NCBI RefSeq assembly: GCF_004765795.1
Contig: NZ_SBIV01000002.1
Location: 248,001-312,000, forward strand
Reading direction: 5' to 3'
DNA length: 64,000 bases
DNA from: Halorussus marinus
Lineage (GTDB): Archaea > Halobacteriota > Halobacteria > Halobacteriales > Haladaptataceae
The translations under genes were made by a program, and so were the position numbers. Below are positions 18,370 through 27,511 of this stretch, in pieces (position 1 is the stretch's first letter; each line of letters opens with the position of its first letter). Below the pieces are notes generated by a model, which was not told where the DNA came from, ran no database searches, and saw only the letters and a list, made by a program, of their open reading frames with translations.

Positions 18370-19545
18370 CTATCCGTATCCGCCGGGTTCGACCTCGATG
18401 AGTAGGGGGAGGTTTTCCCCGTAAAACGACGCGGGCCGAGTGAAGGCGCTAACGCCGACGGAGTCGTCGCCGACGGGGACGAACGAGTCGTTCACCGCGG
18501 GCGCCTCGTTCACACGCACCCGAACTCGATCGGGCGCGGTCCGTAGCCGATAGAGATACAGCGTCTCGCCGGGTTCGAAGTCCTCGACGCTCACGTCGAT
18601 ATCCCGTCCGTCCGGGAAGAACGTCCGAATGGTCGCGTTCGAGACCCGAAGTCCGCCGGTGTGTTCCAGCGCGAGGACCGTCCCGTTCCCGACCACCGAA
18701 CCGGTCAATTGCGGGAGTTCGGCCCTCACCCAGTCGGGGCGTGTCGGCGCGACCACGCCGGTTCGAAGCGCGTAGTTCAGTCGAACGATTCTCCGATCGG
18801 AGCCGGAGCCGTAGCGCTGTACGACGGTGGCGTCGTGGATGCGTCCCGATCGATCGACCAGGACTCGGCCGTGGGTGCTCGCGATCGGCGTGGTGTTCGC
18901 GCGGAGTCCAGTCGCCCAGAACTCGTGGAGAGTTCGATTCGCAGTCGTGACGGTTCCCGTATAGGCGTACGTCGACGAGTTCAACCGATCGCCCAGCAGT
19001 GCCGTCACGCTCCGTCGGAACCCCGGGTCGGTGCTCTCCCCGCTTGCATATCTGTAAGAGATCGCCTGAGACGGGGACCCGACACTCGTTTTGGCCGCGA
19101 AGGCGTTCTCCGCGGACCAGAACTCGTTGAGGACGTCGTCGGTGCTGAGTCTGGTGAGCGAACGCGACGGCCCGTTGGTGCTGTTGATCGTTATCGTCGT
19201 GGTCTCGGCGCCGGCCGCCCGCGGGTCCGACGCGCCCGAGACCTGATCCCACTCGGCCTCCACCGTGTAGGTGATATCGTTCAGCGCCGATTTGTGTACC
19301 TCGACGAGCCGCGTCACGTTCTCGATGCCGGTCGCGGACGTTCCGGGAGGAAGCTCGGTCGTGTCGTTCGTCGACGCCACCGGCGTCGGTACCGGAAGCG
19401 ATCGAGTAGCGGTCTCACTCGTCGCATCGTGGGCGGGTCTGGGCTGGACCGTGGGAGTAGCCACAGACAGCGCGACTAAGCCGATGCACGCGACGGCGAT
19501 CAACACGCGGCCGCCGGACTCGGGCGTGGATTTGGACGTACTCAT
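18370..19545 (-). CDS. Secreted or membrane-anchored protein of unknown function
   Basis: A 391-residue protein I cannot place in a family. Residues 13-31 form a hydrophobic signal or anchor (VLIAVACIGLVALSVATPTV). Next come a Ser/Thr/Pro-rich stretch (32-70), typical of a glycosylated haloarchaeal stalk, and a helix LVEVHKSALNDITYTVEAEW. The middle has alternating polar and hydrophobic beta-type segments with many NST and NGT sequons. The C-terminus (about 310-391) resembles a small beta domain. The NDITYTVEAE style recalls the large group of haloarchaeal surface lipoproteins, but there is no lipobox Cys. It is probably extracellular; function unknown. Confidence 0.7.
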   Translation of the reverse strand: MSTSKSTPESGGRVLIAVACIGLVALSVATPTVQPRPAHDATSETATRSLPVPTPVASTNDTTELPPGTSATGIENVTRLVEVHKSALNDITYTVEAEWDQVSGASDPRAAGAETTTITINSTNGPSRSLTRLSTDDVLNEFWSAENAFAAKTSVGSPSQAISYRYASGESTDPGFRRSVTALLGDRLNSSTYAYTGTVTTANRTLHEFWATGLRANTTPIASTHGRVLVDRSGRIHDATVVQRYGSGSDRRIVRLNYALRTGVVAPTRPDWVRAELPQLTGSVVGNGTVLALEHTGGLRVSNATIRTFFPDGRDIDVSVEDFEPGETLYLYRLRTAPDRVRVRVNEAPAVNDSFVPVGDDSVGVSAFTRPASFYGENLPLLIEVEPGGYG

Positions 19546-19883
19546 GAGCGGACCCCTGAGTCGGTCGACGGTCTCGGACAGTAGCGGTTTCCGTGGCGTC
19601 TCGCGGGGAGCGGACTCGGCGTCGAGGAACTGGTCGGTCGATTCACTGTGATCACGGAGTGGTGGTCAGCGACCGCGAACCGGTGGCGGTGTAACGGACA
19701 CGTCGTCGTTCGACTTTGTTATTAGCTCTCGAACCGGGGTAAGTCCGGGTTTAGATACGGTAAGCAAGGTAACACCTCGACCGATTCGACGCCCGATGCC
19801 GGCTTCCAAAGGCCGGAGATGGACGTACTCGACGGCGCCCCTGCTACTGTGGCGCGAGCGACCGAAGGGAGCGCGGACCGAGG

Positions 19884-19900
19884 CACCCCCGAAGGGGGTG
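19884..19900. repeat. Perfect 7-bp hairpin
   Basis: CACCCCC and GGGGGTG flank a GAA loop. The TTTTT run at 19908-19912 just after it on the + strand would fit a terminator, but no + strand gene ends nearby. It belongs to the same hairpin-rich block as 19920-19962. Confidence 0.5.
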
Positions 19901-19919
19901 ACGACGGTTTTTGATCGAG

Positions 19920-19962
19920 CTTTTGCAAGGGCGGCGCGTTTATGCGCCGCCCCCAGCAAAAG
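19920..19962. repeat. Large composite hairpin, likely dispersed haloarchaeal repeat and terminator
   Basis: Two nested perfect arms: outer CTTTTGC (19920-19926) with GCAAAAG (19956-19962), inner GGGCGGCGC (19929-19937) with GCGCCGCCC (19944-19952). It lies 8 bases beyond the stop of the DUF5781 gene, so it can terminate that transcript. I recall similar 'gatcgagctttttgc...gcaaaaag' elements scattered in haloarchaeal genomes; that recognition is from memory. Confidence 0.6.
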
Positions 19963-19969
19963 GTCGTCG

Positions 19970-20722
19970 TCAGTCCGCCGCCTGCTGTCCGCTGTCGACC
20001 GCGTACTCCCGGACCGCGTCGGCGAGACGCCGGCGGTACTCGCTCTCGTCGGGGTCCGGACCGAGCGACTCGAACTGGCGTTTGAACGCGGCGAGGTCGA
20101 CGCCGGGCGCGTCGTTGGCGGCCGCGTGGGCGAGGTCGTAGAGCCGGTGGTCCTCGGCCACCAGATCGTGGCGCTCGACCAGCGCCAGCGCGAACGCGGC
20201 GTTGACCGCGGTCATCTCGGGGTCGGCCGTGCTGGTGATCCGGAGGCCGTCCTGCTCGCGGGCGGGGTTGTCGGCGACCGCCGCGGCGAGTTCGGATTCG
20301 AGGAACGCGACCAGCTTGTCGGTCGGGCCGACCCGGAGGGTGATGTCGTCGGCGTAGATGTCTTTCATGTGGTTGGCGATCTGGTAGCAGTGGGTCACCC
20401 GGCGGCGCTCGACCGACTTGCCAGACAGCGCGAGAAAGAGCACCTCCTCGGTCGACTGGGTGTGAGACGGATGGGCGTGCTCGTGGCGGGCCATGTGGGC
20501 GAACTCGTGGAGCGCGAGCTCGCGGGCCATCGCGCTGGTGGCGGCCTGCCGGGAGATGTTCAGGACGTGTTTTCCGTCGGGGTGGGCGGTCCAGGTCCGC
20601 TCGTCCGGGCTGTCCCGGACGTGGACGTGGACCGGCCGATCGAGGTCGTGGCCGGTCTCGAAGAGGTCGCGGGCGCGGAGAAACGGCACGGTGGGTCCGG
20701 GGCCGTGAACGTGGAGATCCAT
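19970..20722 (-). CDS. DUF5781-type putative zinc metalloprotease
   Basis: A 250-residue cytoplasmic protein from ATG 20722 (a GTG at 20737 would add five residues). The zinc-binding motif HEFAH (HExxH) lies at about residues 73-77, followed by HEHAHPSH, so further His ligands are at hand. The rest is a helical acidic domain with no signal peptide or membrane helix. I recognise it as DUF5781, a haloarchaeal family commonly found beside the EF-2 gene; proteolysis is inferred only from the motif. It is divergent from fusA, sharing a promoter region of about 130 bases. Confidence 0.75.
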   Translation of the reverse strand: MDLHVHGPGPTVPFLRARDLFETGHDLDRPVHVHVRDSPDERTWTAHPDGKHVLNISRQAATSAMARELALHEFAHMARHEHAHPSHTQSTEEVLFLALSGKSVERRRVTHCYQIANHMKDIYADDITLRVGPTDKLVAFLESELAAAVADNPAREQDGLRITSTADPEMTAVNAAFALALVERHDLVAEDHRLYDLAHAAANDAPGVDLAAFKRQFESLGPDPDESEYRRRLADAVREYAVDSGQQAAD

Positions 20723-20817
20723 GTCTACTAGTGGCACGGACTCGGCGAGTATGACTCTTCCGCTGCGTGCGAGCCGGTGTCAGGGACTGAGGCGCCGACG
20801 CCGCCGATGAGGAAACA

Positions 20818-20828
20818 CTATGCTTTTC
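20818..20828 (+). promoter_or_regulatory. Promoter of fusA
   Basis: CTATGCTTTTC is the only AT-rich box upstream of fusA and lies about 30 bases before the ATG, which predicts a leaderless or very short leader mRNA. Confidence 0.5.
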
Positions 20829-20854
20829 AACCTCCTGCCGGTAGAAGGTCCATA

Positions 20855-23041
20855 ATGGGTAGACGAAAGAAGATCGTCGAACAGTGCGAGCGACTGATGG
20901 ACGAACCGGAGAACATCCGGAACATCGCTATCGCCGCACACGTCGACCACGGCAAGACCACACTGACGGACAACCTCCTCGCCGGCGCGGGTATGATCGC
21001 CGACCAGGGGGAGGCGACGCAGCTGATGATGGACACCGAGGAGGACGAACAGGAACGGGGCATCACCATCGACGCCGCGAACGTCTCGATGACCCACGAG
21101 TACGAGGACACCGCCCACCTCATCAACCTCATCGACACGCCGGGCCACGTCGACTTCGGCGGTGACGTGACCCGCGCGATGCGCGCCGTCGACGGCGCGC
21201 TCGTGGTCGTCGACGCGGTCGAGGGCGCGATGCCCCAGACCGAGACCGTGCTCCGGCAGGCGCTCCGAGAGGGCGTCAAGCCGACCCTGTTCATCAACAA
21301 GGTCGACCGCCTCATCTCGGAGCTCCAGGAGGGCCCCGAGGAGATGCAGCGCCGACTGCTCAACGTCATCGACGACGTCAACGAGCTCATCCGGGGCATG
21401 ACCGAGGAGATGGACGACATCGAGGACTGGACCGTCTCCGTCGAGGAGGGGACGGTCGGCTTCGGGTCGGCCCTCTACAAGTGGGGCGTCTCGATGCCGT
21501 CGATGCAGCGCACCGGCATGGACTTTGGCGACATCATGGAGCTCGAACGCGCCGACAAGCGCCAGGAGCTTCACGAGCGCACGCCGCTGTCGGACGTGGT
21601 GCTCGACATGGTGTGTGAGCACTTCCCGAACCCCATCGACGCCCAGCCCCGTCGTATCCCGCGCATCTGGCGCGGCGACGACGACACCGACCTCGCCGAG
21701 GGCATGCGCCTCGTCGACGAGGAAGGCGAGGTCGTCCTGATGGTCACCGACATCGGCGTCGACCCCCACGCGGGCGAGATCGCCGCGGGTCGCGTCTTCT
21801 CCGGGACGCTGGAGAAGGGCCAGGAGCTGTACGTCTCCGGGACCGCCGGGAAGAACCGGATCCAGAGCGTCGGCATCTACATGGGCGGCGAGCGCGAGGA
21901 AGTCGACCGCGTTCCCGCCGGGAACATCGCCGCCGTCACGGGTCTGAAAGACGCCATCGCGGGCTCGACGGTGTCCAGCGTCGAGATGACGCCGTTCGAG
22001 TCGATCGAGCACATCTCGGAGCCGGTCATCACCAAGTCCGTCGAGGCCAAGAACATGGACGACCTCCCGAAGCTCATCGAGACGCTCCGGCAGGTCTCCA
22101 AGGAGGACCCGACGATCCAGGTCACGATCAACGAGGACACCGGCGAGCACCTCATCTCCGGGCAGGGCGAACTCCACCTCGAGGTCATCACCCAGCGCAT
22201 CGAGCGCAATCAGGGCATCCCGGTCAACACGGGCGAACCGATCGTCGTGTTCCGCGAGGCCATCCAGGAGATGACCGACGTCATCGAGGGCATCTCGCCG
22301 AACCGCCACAACCGGTTCTACATCCAGGCCCAGCCGCTCACCGAGGAGATCATCGAGACGATCAAGCTCGGCGACGTGTCGATGGACATGCCCGAACAGG
22401 AGCGCCGTGAGGCGCTTCAGGAGGCGGGCATGGAGAAGGACATGTCCCAGAACGTCGAGCACATCCACGGGACGAACATCCTCATCGACGACACGAAGGG
22501 GATCCAGCACCTCAACGAGACGATGGAGCTCGTCATCGAGGGCCTCGAAGAGGCGCTCAACGACGGTCCGCTCGCGGGCGAGCCCGTTCAGGGCACCCTG
22601 TTGCGGCTCGAAGACGCGAAGCTCCACGAGGACACCATCCACCGCGGTCCCGCACAGGTCATCCCCGCGGTCCGCAACGCGGTCCACAACGCGCTCGTCG
22701 AGGGCGAGGTCCGACTCCTCGAACCGATGCAGGACGTCCGGATCGACGTGCCAAACGAGTACATGGGCTCGGCCTCCGGCGAGATTCAGGGCCGGCGGGG
22801 CCGCGTCGACGACATGTACCAGGAGGGCGACCTGATGGTCGTCGAGGGCGTCGCGCCCGTCGACGAGATGATCGGGTTCTCCTCGGACATCCGGAGCGCG
22901 ACCGAGGGTCGCGCGTCGTGGAACACCGAGAACGCCGGCTTCGAAGTCATGGCCGACAACCTCCAGCGCGAGACGATCATGGAGATCCGCGAGCGCAAGG
23001 GCATGAAGCTCGAACTCCCCGCGGCGGTCGACTACTTCTAA
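20855..23041 (+). CDS. fusA: Translation elongation factor EF-2 (aEF-2)
   Basis: A 728-residue GTPase that drives ribosomal translocation. G1 is AHVDHGKT at 28-35; G2 [13 protein letters not shown]3 DTPGHVDF and G4 NKVD follow. In domain IV the sequence [13 protein letters not shown] carries His596, the residue turned into diphthamide in archaea and eukaryotes. Length and domain order are standard. ATG 20855 was chosen because the [15 protein letters not shown] start is conserved and a TATA-like box precedes it. A G-C hairpin follows the stop. The gene is part of the str-like cluster but separated from rpsG by a 4.8-kb block. Confidence 0.98.
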   Translation: MGRRKKIVEQCERLMDEPENIRNIAIAAHVDHGKTTLTDNLLAGAGMIADQGEATQLMMDTEEDEQERGITIDAANVSMTHEYEDTAHLINLIDTPGHVDFGGDVTRAMRAVDGALVVVDAVEGAMPQTETVLRQALREGVKPTLFINKVDRLISELQEGPEEMQRRLLNVIDDVNELIRGMTEEMDDIEDWTVSVEEGTVGFGSALYKWGVSMPSMQRTGMDFGDIMELERADKRQELHERTPLSDVVLDMVCEHFPNPIDAQPRRIPRIWRGDDDTDLAEGMRLVDEEGEVVLMVTDIGVDPHAGEIAAGRVFSGTLEKGQELYVSGTAGKNRIQSVGIYMGGEREEVDRVPAGNIAAVTGLKDAIAGSTVSSVEMTPFESIEHISEPVITKSVEAKNMDDLPKLIETLRQVSKEDPTIQVTINEDTGEHLISGQGELHLEVITQRIERNQGIPVNTGEPIVVFREAIQEMTDVIEGISPNRHNRFYIQAQPLTEEIIETIKLGDVSMDMPEQERREALQEAGMEKDMSQNVEHIHGTNILIDDTKGIQHLNETMELVIEGLEEALNDGPLAGEPVQGTLLRLEDAKLHEDTIHRGPAQVIPAVRNAVHNALVEGEVRLLEPMQDVRIDVPNEYMGSASGEIQGRRGRVDDMYQEGDLMVVEGVAPVDEMIGFSSDIRSATEGRASWNTENAGFEVMADNLQRETIMEIRERKGMKLELPAAVDYF

Positions 23042-23073
23042 CGCTCCGGAACCGTTTTCGTCGGTTCGGAGCG
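23042..23073 (+). terminator. Hairpin downstream of fusA
   Basis: CGCTCCGGAACCG (23042-23054) pairs with CGGTTCGGAGCG (23062-23073) with a single bulged G and a TTTTCGT loop. It starts directly at the fusA stop codon, which suits a terminator or mRNA-end stabiliser. Confidence 0.6.
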
Positions 23074-23146
23074 CCGGGCGGACGCCCGCACTATTTGGGA
23101 ACGACTGAAGCCTTATCACCTCCCGGACGCGAGACAACGAACAACG

Positions 23147-23689
23147 ATGAGCGACGACGCTAGCGGCGGCGAACTCCGAGCGCACACGGTCCGGCTCGAA
23201 CTGGTCGACGAACCCGGCGAGCTGTTGAACGCGCTCGAACCGATCGCGGACAACGGCGGCAATCTCCTCTCGATATTCCACGAGCGCGGCTCGCTCACGC
23301 CGCGGGGACACATCCCGGTGGAGGTCGACCTCGAGTGTCTGCCCCACCAGCTCGATGCGATCGTCGCGGACCTCCGGGAGTCGGGGGTCAACGTGATCCG
23401 TGCGGGCACCGAGCGCTACGGCGAGGAGGTGACCGTCCTGCTCGTCGGTCACGTCGTGGAGACCGACTTCTCGGAGACGCTGTCGACCATCGAGTCGGAC
23501 GCGGCCGCCTCGGTCGTCGACGTGTCGCTGTCGGCGCCCAACGGCACCAGCGACGTCTCGAGCGCTCGGCTCCGGCTCGCGACCGAGCCCGGCAAGACCG
23601 GAGAGGTGACCGAGGCGGTCCGCGAGGTCGCCGAGCGCAAGGACTTGCAGGTCGTCGAACCGCTGACGGAACTGGAGGGGTCGGCGTGA
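23147..23689 (+). CDS. ACT-domain amino acid-binding regulatory protein
   Basis: A 180-residue protein with two ACT-like halves. The first starts LRAHTVRLELVDEPGELLNA and has GGNLLSIFHERG; the second runs from about residue 95 with SARLRLATEPGKTGEVTEAV. ACT domains bind amino acids to regulate biosynthetic enzymes. The stop overlaps the GTG start of homoserine dehydrogenase (GTGA), so this probably acts as its separate regulatory subunit, a role that in bacteria is fused to the enzyme. That functional link is inference from coupling. The conserved ATG is 105 bases after the fusA stop. Confidence 0.88.
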   Translation: MSDDASGGELRAHTVRLELVDEPGELLNALEPIADNGGNLLSIFHERGSLTPRGHIPVEVDLECLPHQLDAIVADLRESGVNVIRAGTERYGEEVTVLLVGHVVETDFSETLSTIESDAAASVVDVSLSAPNGTSDVSSARLRLATEPGKTGEVTEAVREVAERKDLQVVEPLTELEGSA

Positions 23690-24627
23690 AACTCGCGATC
23701 CTCGGCGCGGGCGCGGTCGGCCGGTCGGTCGCCGAACTGGCGGGCGAGTACGGCCACGAGGTCGCGGCGCTCGCGGACTCGACCAGCGCCGCGGTCGATC
23801 CCGGCGGGATCGACGTCGAGCGAGCGCTCGCCGAGAAAGCCCAGACGGGGAGAGTCGGCGCGGCCGCGCCCGAGGACGCCCTCGGGACCGAGTACGACGC
23901 GCTCGTCGAGGCGACCCCAACCACGCTCGGGGACGCCCAGCCCGGGTTCGGCCACGTCCGGACCGCGCTCGAACGCGACCGCAACGTCGTGCTGGCGAAC
24001 AAGGGCCCCGTCGCCGAGCGGTACGACGAACTCCGGGAACTCGAACGCGAGAGCGCGGGCTCGGTCCGGTTCGAGGCGACCGTCGGCGGAGCGATCCCGG
24101 TGCTCTCGACCATCGAGAGCTACGACCCCGCGACGATCACCGCGGCGCGGGGCGTTCTCAACGGCACCGCGAACTTCGTGCTCTCGCGGATGGCCGCCGA
24201 GGGACTCGGCTACGAGCACGTCCTCGCAGAAGCACAGGACCTCGGGGTCGCGGAGGCCGACCCCTCGTTCGACGTGGACGGCACCGACGCCGCGCTCAAG
24301 TGCGTGATCCTCGCGAACGTGCTCGGAACGGGGAACTACTCGCTCGCCGACGCCGAGGTCGAGGGCATCGACGAACTCCCGGGGAGCGCGCTCGAACTGG
24401 CGGCCGAGGACGGCCGCACTATCCGGCTCATCGGCGAGGCGACCCCCGAGGGAGTCCGGGTCGGCCCGCGGCTCGTCCCCGAGAACGGGACGCTCGCGGT
24501 GACCGGCACGCGGAACATCGTCCAGTTGGAGACCGAACACGCCGGGCGGCTGAACCTCAGCGGCCGGGGCGCCGGCGGGCCCGAGACCGCGACGGCGGTG
24601 CTCGCGGACGTGAACCGACTCGAATAG
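23686..24627 (+). CDS. hom: Homoserine dehydrogenase
   Basis: A 313-residue NAD(P)-dependent enzyme that reduces aspartate semialdehyde to homoserine on the way to threonine and methionine. The Rossmann loop is ILGAGAVG at residues 5-12. NVVLANKGPVA carries the conserved Lys, and GGAIPVLSTIE and GVLNGTANFVL are the catalytic-domain signatures; DPSFDVDGTDAALKCVILA follows. It lacks the C-terminal ACT domain found in bacterial forms, which is supplied by the overlapping upstream gene. The start is GTG 23686, translationally coupled. Amino acid biosynthesis genes here separate fusA from tuf. Confidence 0.95.
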   Translation: MKLAILGAGAVGRSVAELAGEYGHEVAALADSTSAAVDPGGIDVERALAEKAQTGRVGAAAPEDALGTEYDALVEATPTTLGDAQPGFGHVRTALERDRNVVLANKGPVAERYDELRELERESAGSVRFEATVGGAIPVLSTIESYDPATITAARGVLNGTANFVLSRMAAEGLGYEHVLAEAQDLGVAEADPSFDVDGTDAALKCVILANVLGTGNYSLADAEVEGIDELPGSALELAAEDGRTIRLIGEATPEGVRVGPRLVPENGTLAVTGTRNIVQLETEHAGRLNLSGRGAGGPETATAVLADVNRLE

Positions 24628-24750
24628 GCGCCCGCTCGACCCGCGGGGCGGGCCGGTCGCTCGTTTCAGCCCTCGCCGACCTAAATCGTGCGACGGTCTA
24701 CCAACAACCGACAGACGGCGCCGGGGTGGGTAGCATAGCGTATCGAAATG

Positions 24751-24757
24751 GTTTTAA
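24751..24757 (+). promoter_or_regulatory. TATA box of the tuf-rpsJ operon
   Basis: GTTTTAA preceded by CGAAATG (BRE-like purines) forms a strong archaeal promoter. A start near 24780 gives a leader of roughly 27 bases. Confidence 0.65.
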
Positions 24758-24807
24758 CCGCTTCTGCCAAATGATTCCGATAGAGCGCGTCTGCGCGTGA
24801 GATACAA

Positions 24808-26070
24808 ATGAGCGACGAACAACACCAGAACCTGGCCATTATCGGCCACGTCGACCACGGCAAGAGTACGCTCGTGGGACGACTCCTCTACGAGACGGGG
24901 AGCGTACCCGAGCACGTCATCGAACAGCACAAAGAAGAGGCCGAGGAGAAGGGCAAGGGCGGCTTCGAGTTCGCCTACGTCATGGACAACCTCGCCGAAG
25001 AGCGCGAGCGCGGTGTCACCATCGACATCGCCCACCAGGAGTTCAGCACGGACGCCTACGACTTCACCATCGTGGACTGTCCCGGCCACCGTGACTTCGT
25101 CAAGAACATGATCACGGGGGCCTCGCAGGCCGACAACGCGGTGCTCGTCGTCGCGGCCGACGACGGCGTCGCGCCCCAGACCCAGGAGCACGTCTTCCTG
25201 GCTCGGACGCTCGGCATCGACGAGCTCATCGTCGGCATCAACAAGATGGACCTCGTCGACTACGAGGAGGCCAAGTACAAGGAGGTCGTCTCCGAGGTCG
25301 AGGACCTGCTCAAGCAGGTGCAGTTCAACACCGACGACGCCGGCTTCATCCCGATCTCGGCGTTCGAGGGCGACAACATCGCCGAGGAGTCGGACAACAC
25401 GCCGTGGTACGACGGCGAGATCCTGCTCGAGGCGCTCAACAACCTCGAACCGCCGGAGCCGCCGACGGACGCGCCGCTCCGGCTCCCGATCCAGGACGTT
25501 TACACGATCTCCGGTATCGGGACCGTCCCGGTCGGCCGCGTCGAGACCGGCATCCTCAGCACCGGCGACAACGTCTCGTTCCAGCCCAGCGACGTGGGCG
25601 GCGAGGTCAAGACCGTCGAGATGCACCACGAGGAGGTCCCGAAGGCCGAACCCGGCGACAACGTCGGGTTCAACGTTCGGGGCATCGGCAAGGACGACAT
25701 CCGCCGCGGTGACGTCTGTGGCCCCGCCGACGATCCGCCGTCGGTCGCCGAGACGTTCCAGGCACAGATCGTCGTGATGCAGCACCCGTCGGTCATCACC
25801 GACGGCTACACGCCGGTCTTCCACGCCCACACCGCGCAGGTCGCGTGTACCATCGAATCCATCGACAAGAAGATGGACCCCTCGTCGGGCGAGGTCGCCG
25901 AGGAGAACCCCGACTTCATCCAGTCGGGCGACGCCGCGGTCGTCACCGTCCGACCCCAGAAGCCTCTCTCGATCGAGCCGTCGAGCGAGATCCCCGAGCT
26001 CGGTAGCTTCGCGATCCGCGACATGGGCCAGACCATCGCGGCCGGCAAGGTCCTCAGCGTCAACGAGTAA
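24808..26070 (+). CDS. tuf: Translation elongation factor EF-1 alpha
   Basis: A 420-residue GTPase delivering aminoacyl-tRNA to the ribosome. G1 is GHVDHGKS (13-20), G3 [21 protein letters not shown]4 NKMD, and G5 ISA. Domains II and III follow with [20 protein letters not shown] and [20 protein letters not shown]. Length and sequence are typical of the archaeal protein. It has its own strong promoter and is followed after 3 bases by rpsJ, the standard archaeal pair. Confidence 0.98.
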   Translation: MSDEQHQNLAIIGHVDHGKSTLVGRLLYETGSVPEHVIEQHKEEAEEKGKGGFEFAYVMDNLAEERERGVTIDIAHQEFSTDAYDFTIVDCPGHRDFVKNMITGASQADNAVLVVAADDGVAPQTQEHVFLARTLGIDELIVGINKMDLVDYEEAKYKEVVSEVEDLLKQVQFNTDDAGFIPISAFEGDNIAEESDNTPWYDGEILLEALNNLEPPEPPTDAPLRLPIQDVYTISGIGTVPVGRVETGILSTGDNVSFQPSDVGGEVKTVEMHHEEVPKAEPGDNVGFNVRGIGKDDIRRGDVCGPADDPPSVAETFQAQIVVMQHPSVITDGYTPVFHAHTAQVACTIESIDKKMDPSSGEVAEENPDFIQSGDAAVVTVRPQKPLSIEPSSEIPELGSFAIRDMGQTIAAGKVLSVNE

Positions 26071-26073
26071 CGC

Positions 26074-26382
26074 ATGCAGCAAGCACGCGTTCGACTGGCC
26101 GGAACCAGTCCCGAGGACCTCGACGACATCTGCGACGACGTCCGCGAGATCGCGAACAAGACGGGCGTCTCGCTGTCGGGTCCCATCCCGCTGCCGACGA
26201 AGACGCTGGAAGTCCCCACCCGAAAGTCCCCCGACGGCGAGGGGACCGCGACGTGGGAGCACTGGGAGATGCGCGTCCACAAGCGTCTCATCGACATCGA
26301 CGCCGACGAACGCGCGCTCCGCCAGCTCATGCGGATTCAGGTCCCGAACGACGTGAGCATCGAGATCGTCCTCGAGGACTGA
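26074..26382 (+). CDS. rpsJ: 30S ribosomal protein S10
   Basis: A 102-residue uS10 with the characteristic [20 protein letters not shown] start, [22 protein letters not shown] loop and [20 protein letters not shown] helix. The long loop reaches into the 30S head. It is translated from the tuf mRNA, with ATG 3 bases after the tuf stop. A T-run at 26451-26455 beyond the stop is the probable terminator of the operon. Confidence 0.98.
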   Translation: MQQARVRLAGTSPEDLDDICDDVREIANKTGVSLSGPIPLPTKTLEVPTRKSPDGEGTATWEHWEMRVHKRLIDIDADERALRQLMRIQVPNDVSIEIVLED

Positions 26383-26444
26383 ACCGCGGGCGCGAGCCCA
26401 CCCGACCCTTCGGAGCCGAGCGGGGTTTCGACTCCGCGACGGAT

Positions 26445-26458
26445 TCTCCGTTTTTCTC
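26445..26458 (+). terminator. Oligo-T terminator of tuf-rpsJ
   Basis: TCTCCGTTTTTCTC, with a second T-run (CTTTTTG) near 26484, lies 60-100 bases after rpsJ. Archaeal polymerase stops at such tracts without needing a hairpin. Confidence 0.45.
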
Positions 26459-26550
26459 ACCGAACAGCCACATCGCTCCCCTGTCTTTTTGTCGTCCGGA
26501 GCCGTATCCCGGTTCGTGACACAGCACCCCAACGAACCCCCACGTCGGGC

Positions 26551-27222
26551 GTGGCACGCCCCGAGCGCCCGGGCCCGGTCGGGACTCGACGGAGGACCGG
26601 CCCCGTGAGCGGTCGGGACCTCTCGGCGGGATCGGGACGGAGTCCGACCGTCGAGACCCTCGGGGCGTTCGCGGTCGTCTTCGCCGCCCAGTCGCTCGTG
26701 GCGCTCCTCTCGGAGGGGCTGTCCTACGGGCTGTTCGCGCTCGCGCCGCCGGTTTCGGCTCGGCCGTGGACCCTGCTGGTGAGCGTTTACGCCCACGACG
26801 GCGTCGGCCACCTGCTGTCGAACGCGGTGGTGCTGGCGCTGGTCGGGTTCGCGGTCGAGCGCGTGACGACCAAGTGGCGATTCCACGCCTTCTTCGCGTC
26901 GGCGGGGATGATCGCGGGACTCGCCCAGATCGCGGTCTCCAGTGCGGTGACGACCGGACGGGCGCCGGCGGTGCTCGGGGCGAGCGGCGCGGTGTTCGGG
27001 CTGGCGGGCTACCTACTGGCCGGCAACGCGGTGACCGACACGGTGCTCCGGCGGCTCCCGATCGGCGCTCGCGGGCGGGTCGGACTCTTGCTCGTGCTCG
27101 CGGGCGGGGTGACGCTCCTCACGGCGGCGCCGGGGGTCGCGCTGGTCGCGCACTTCACCGGCTTCGTGGTGGGCGTCCTCGCCGGGCGTGCACACCTGTT
27201 GCGCACCGGGGGCGAAACATAA
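26551..27222 (+). CDS. Rhomboid-family intramembrane serine protease
   Basis: A 223-residue protein with six hydrophobic helices after a basic, low-complexity N-terminus. The catalytic serine is in GASGAVFG (about residue 142), and the catalytic His is in the last helix, VALVAHFTGFVVG. DGVGHLLSNAVVLALVG matches the helix-2 His/Asn motif. Rhomboids cut membrane proteins within the bilayer. The start is uncertain: GTG 26551 is the upstream limit, but GTG 26605 gives a cleaner N-terminus (MSGRDLSAG...). The substrate is unknown. A tRNA-Ala promoter overlaps the end of the gene. Confidence 0.85.
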   Translation: MARPERPGPVGTRRRTGPVSGRDLSAGSGRSPTVETLGAFAVVFAAQSLVALLSEGLSYGLFALAPPVSARPWTLLVSVYAHDGVGHLLSNAVVLALVGFAVERVTTKWRFHAFFASAGMIAGLAQIAVSSAVTTGRAPAVLGASGAVFGLAGYLLAGNAVTDTVLRRLPIGARGRVGLLLVLAGGVTLLTAAPGVALVAHFTGFVVGVLAGRAHLLRTGGET

Positions 27223-27223
27223 G

Positions 27224-27234
27224 CTTCTAATAAG
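27224..27234 (+). promoter_or_regulatory. Promoter of tRNA-Ala
   Basis: CTTCTAATAAG lies 30-39 bases before the tRNA 5' end and starts right after the rhomboid stop codon; the A/T content is distinctive. Confidence 0.5.
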
Positions 27235-27262
27235 TGCGGGCGCTACCCGTTATTGCGTTCGC

Positions 27263-27334
27263 GGGCTCGTAGATCAGCGGTAGATCGCTTCCTTCGCAAG
27301 GAAGAGGCCCGGGGTTCAAATCCCCGCGAGTCCA
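27263..27334 (+). tRNA. tRNA-Ala (anticodon CGC)
   Basis: A 72-base cloverleaf. The acceptor GGGCTCG pairs with CGAGTCC and contains the G3-U70 wobble that defines alanine identity. The anticodon stem is CTTCC/GGAAG with loop TTCGCAA, giving CGC; the T arm is GGGGTTCAAATCCCC. The discriminator is A, and no CCA is encoded. Confidence 0.95.
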
Positions 27335-27511
27335 TCCCGTTTCTAAGTTTCTCGAGATTCGCTCTCGAAGCGTCTCGGTCGGTCGTAGTAGCCCCGAGTC
27401 CGCTCGCTCGCGGGCATCACCCCGGTTCGAGCGCGCCGTCGGCCACACGCGTTCGACCGACCGGTGGGTGTATCACAATACTGAAAAGGCCCTCACGACT
27501 CTACACTCGCT

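Larger units (their letters stand above)
19546..19969. other. 424-bp intergenic region containing hairpin repeats
   Basis: No credible gene. The left part (19546-19800) is an AT-poor spacer with an AT-rich patch near 19716-19730 (TTTGTTATTAGC), probably the promoter zone of the minus-strand secreted protein or leftover DNA. The right part holds the hairpins described separately at 19884-19900 and 19920-19962. Confidence 0.5.

Noticed and set aside
19666-19959. Minus-strand frame of 97 codons between the secreted protein and DUF5781 genes
   Set aside because: It spans the hairpin repeats, has no motif and shows Arg/Ser/Pro-rich shadow composition.
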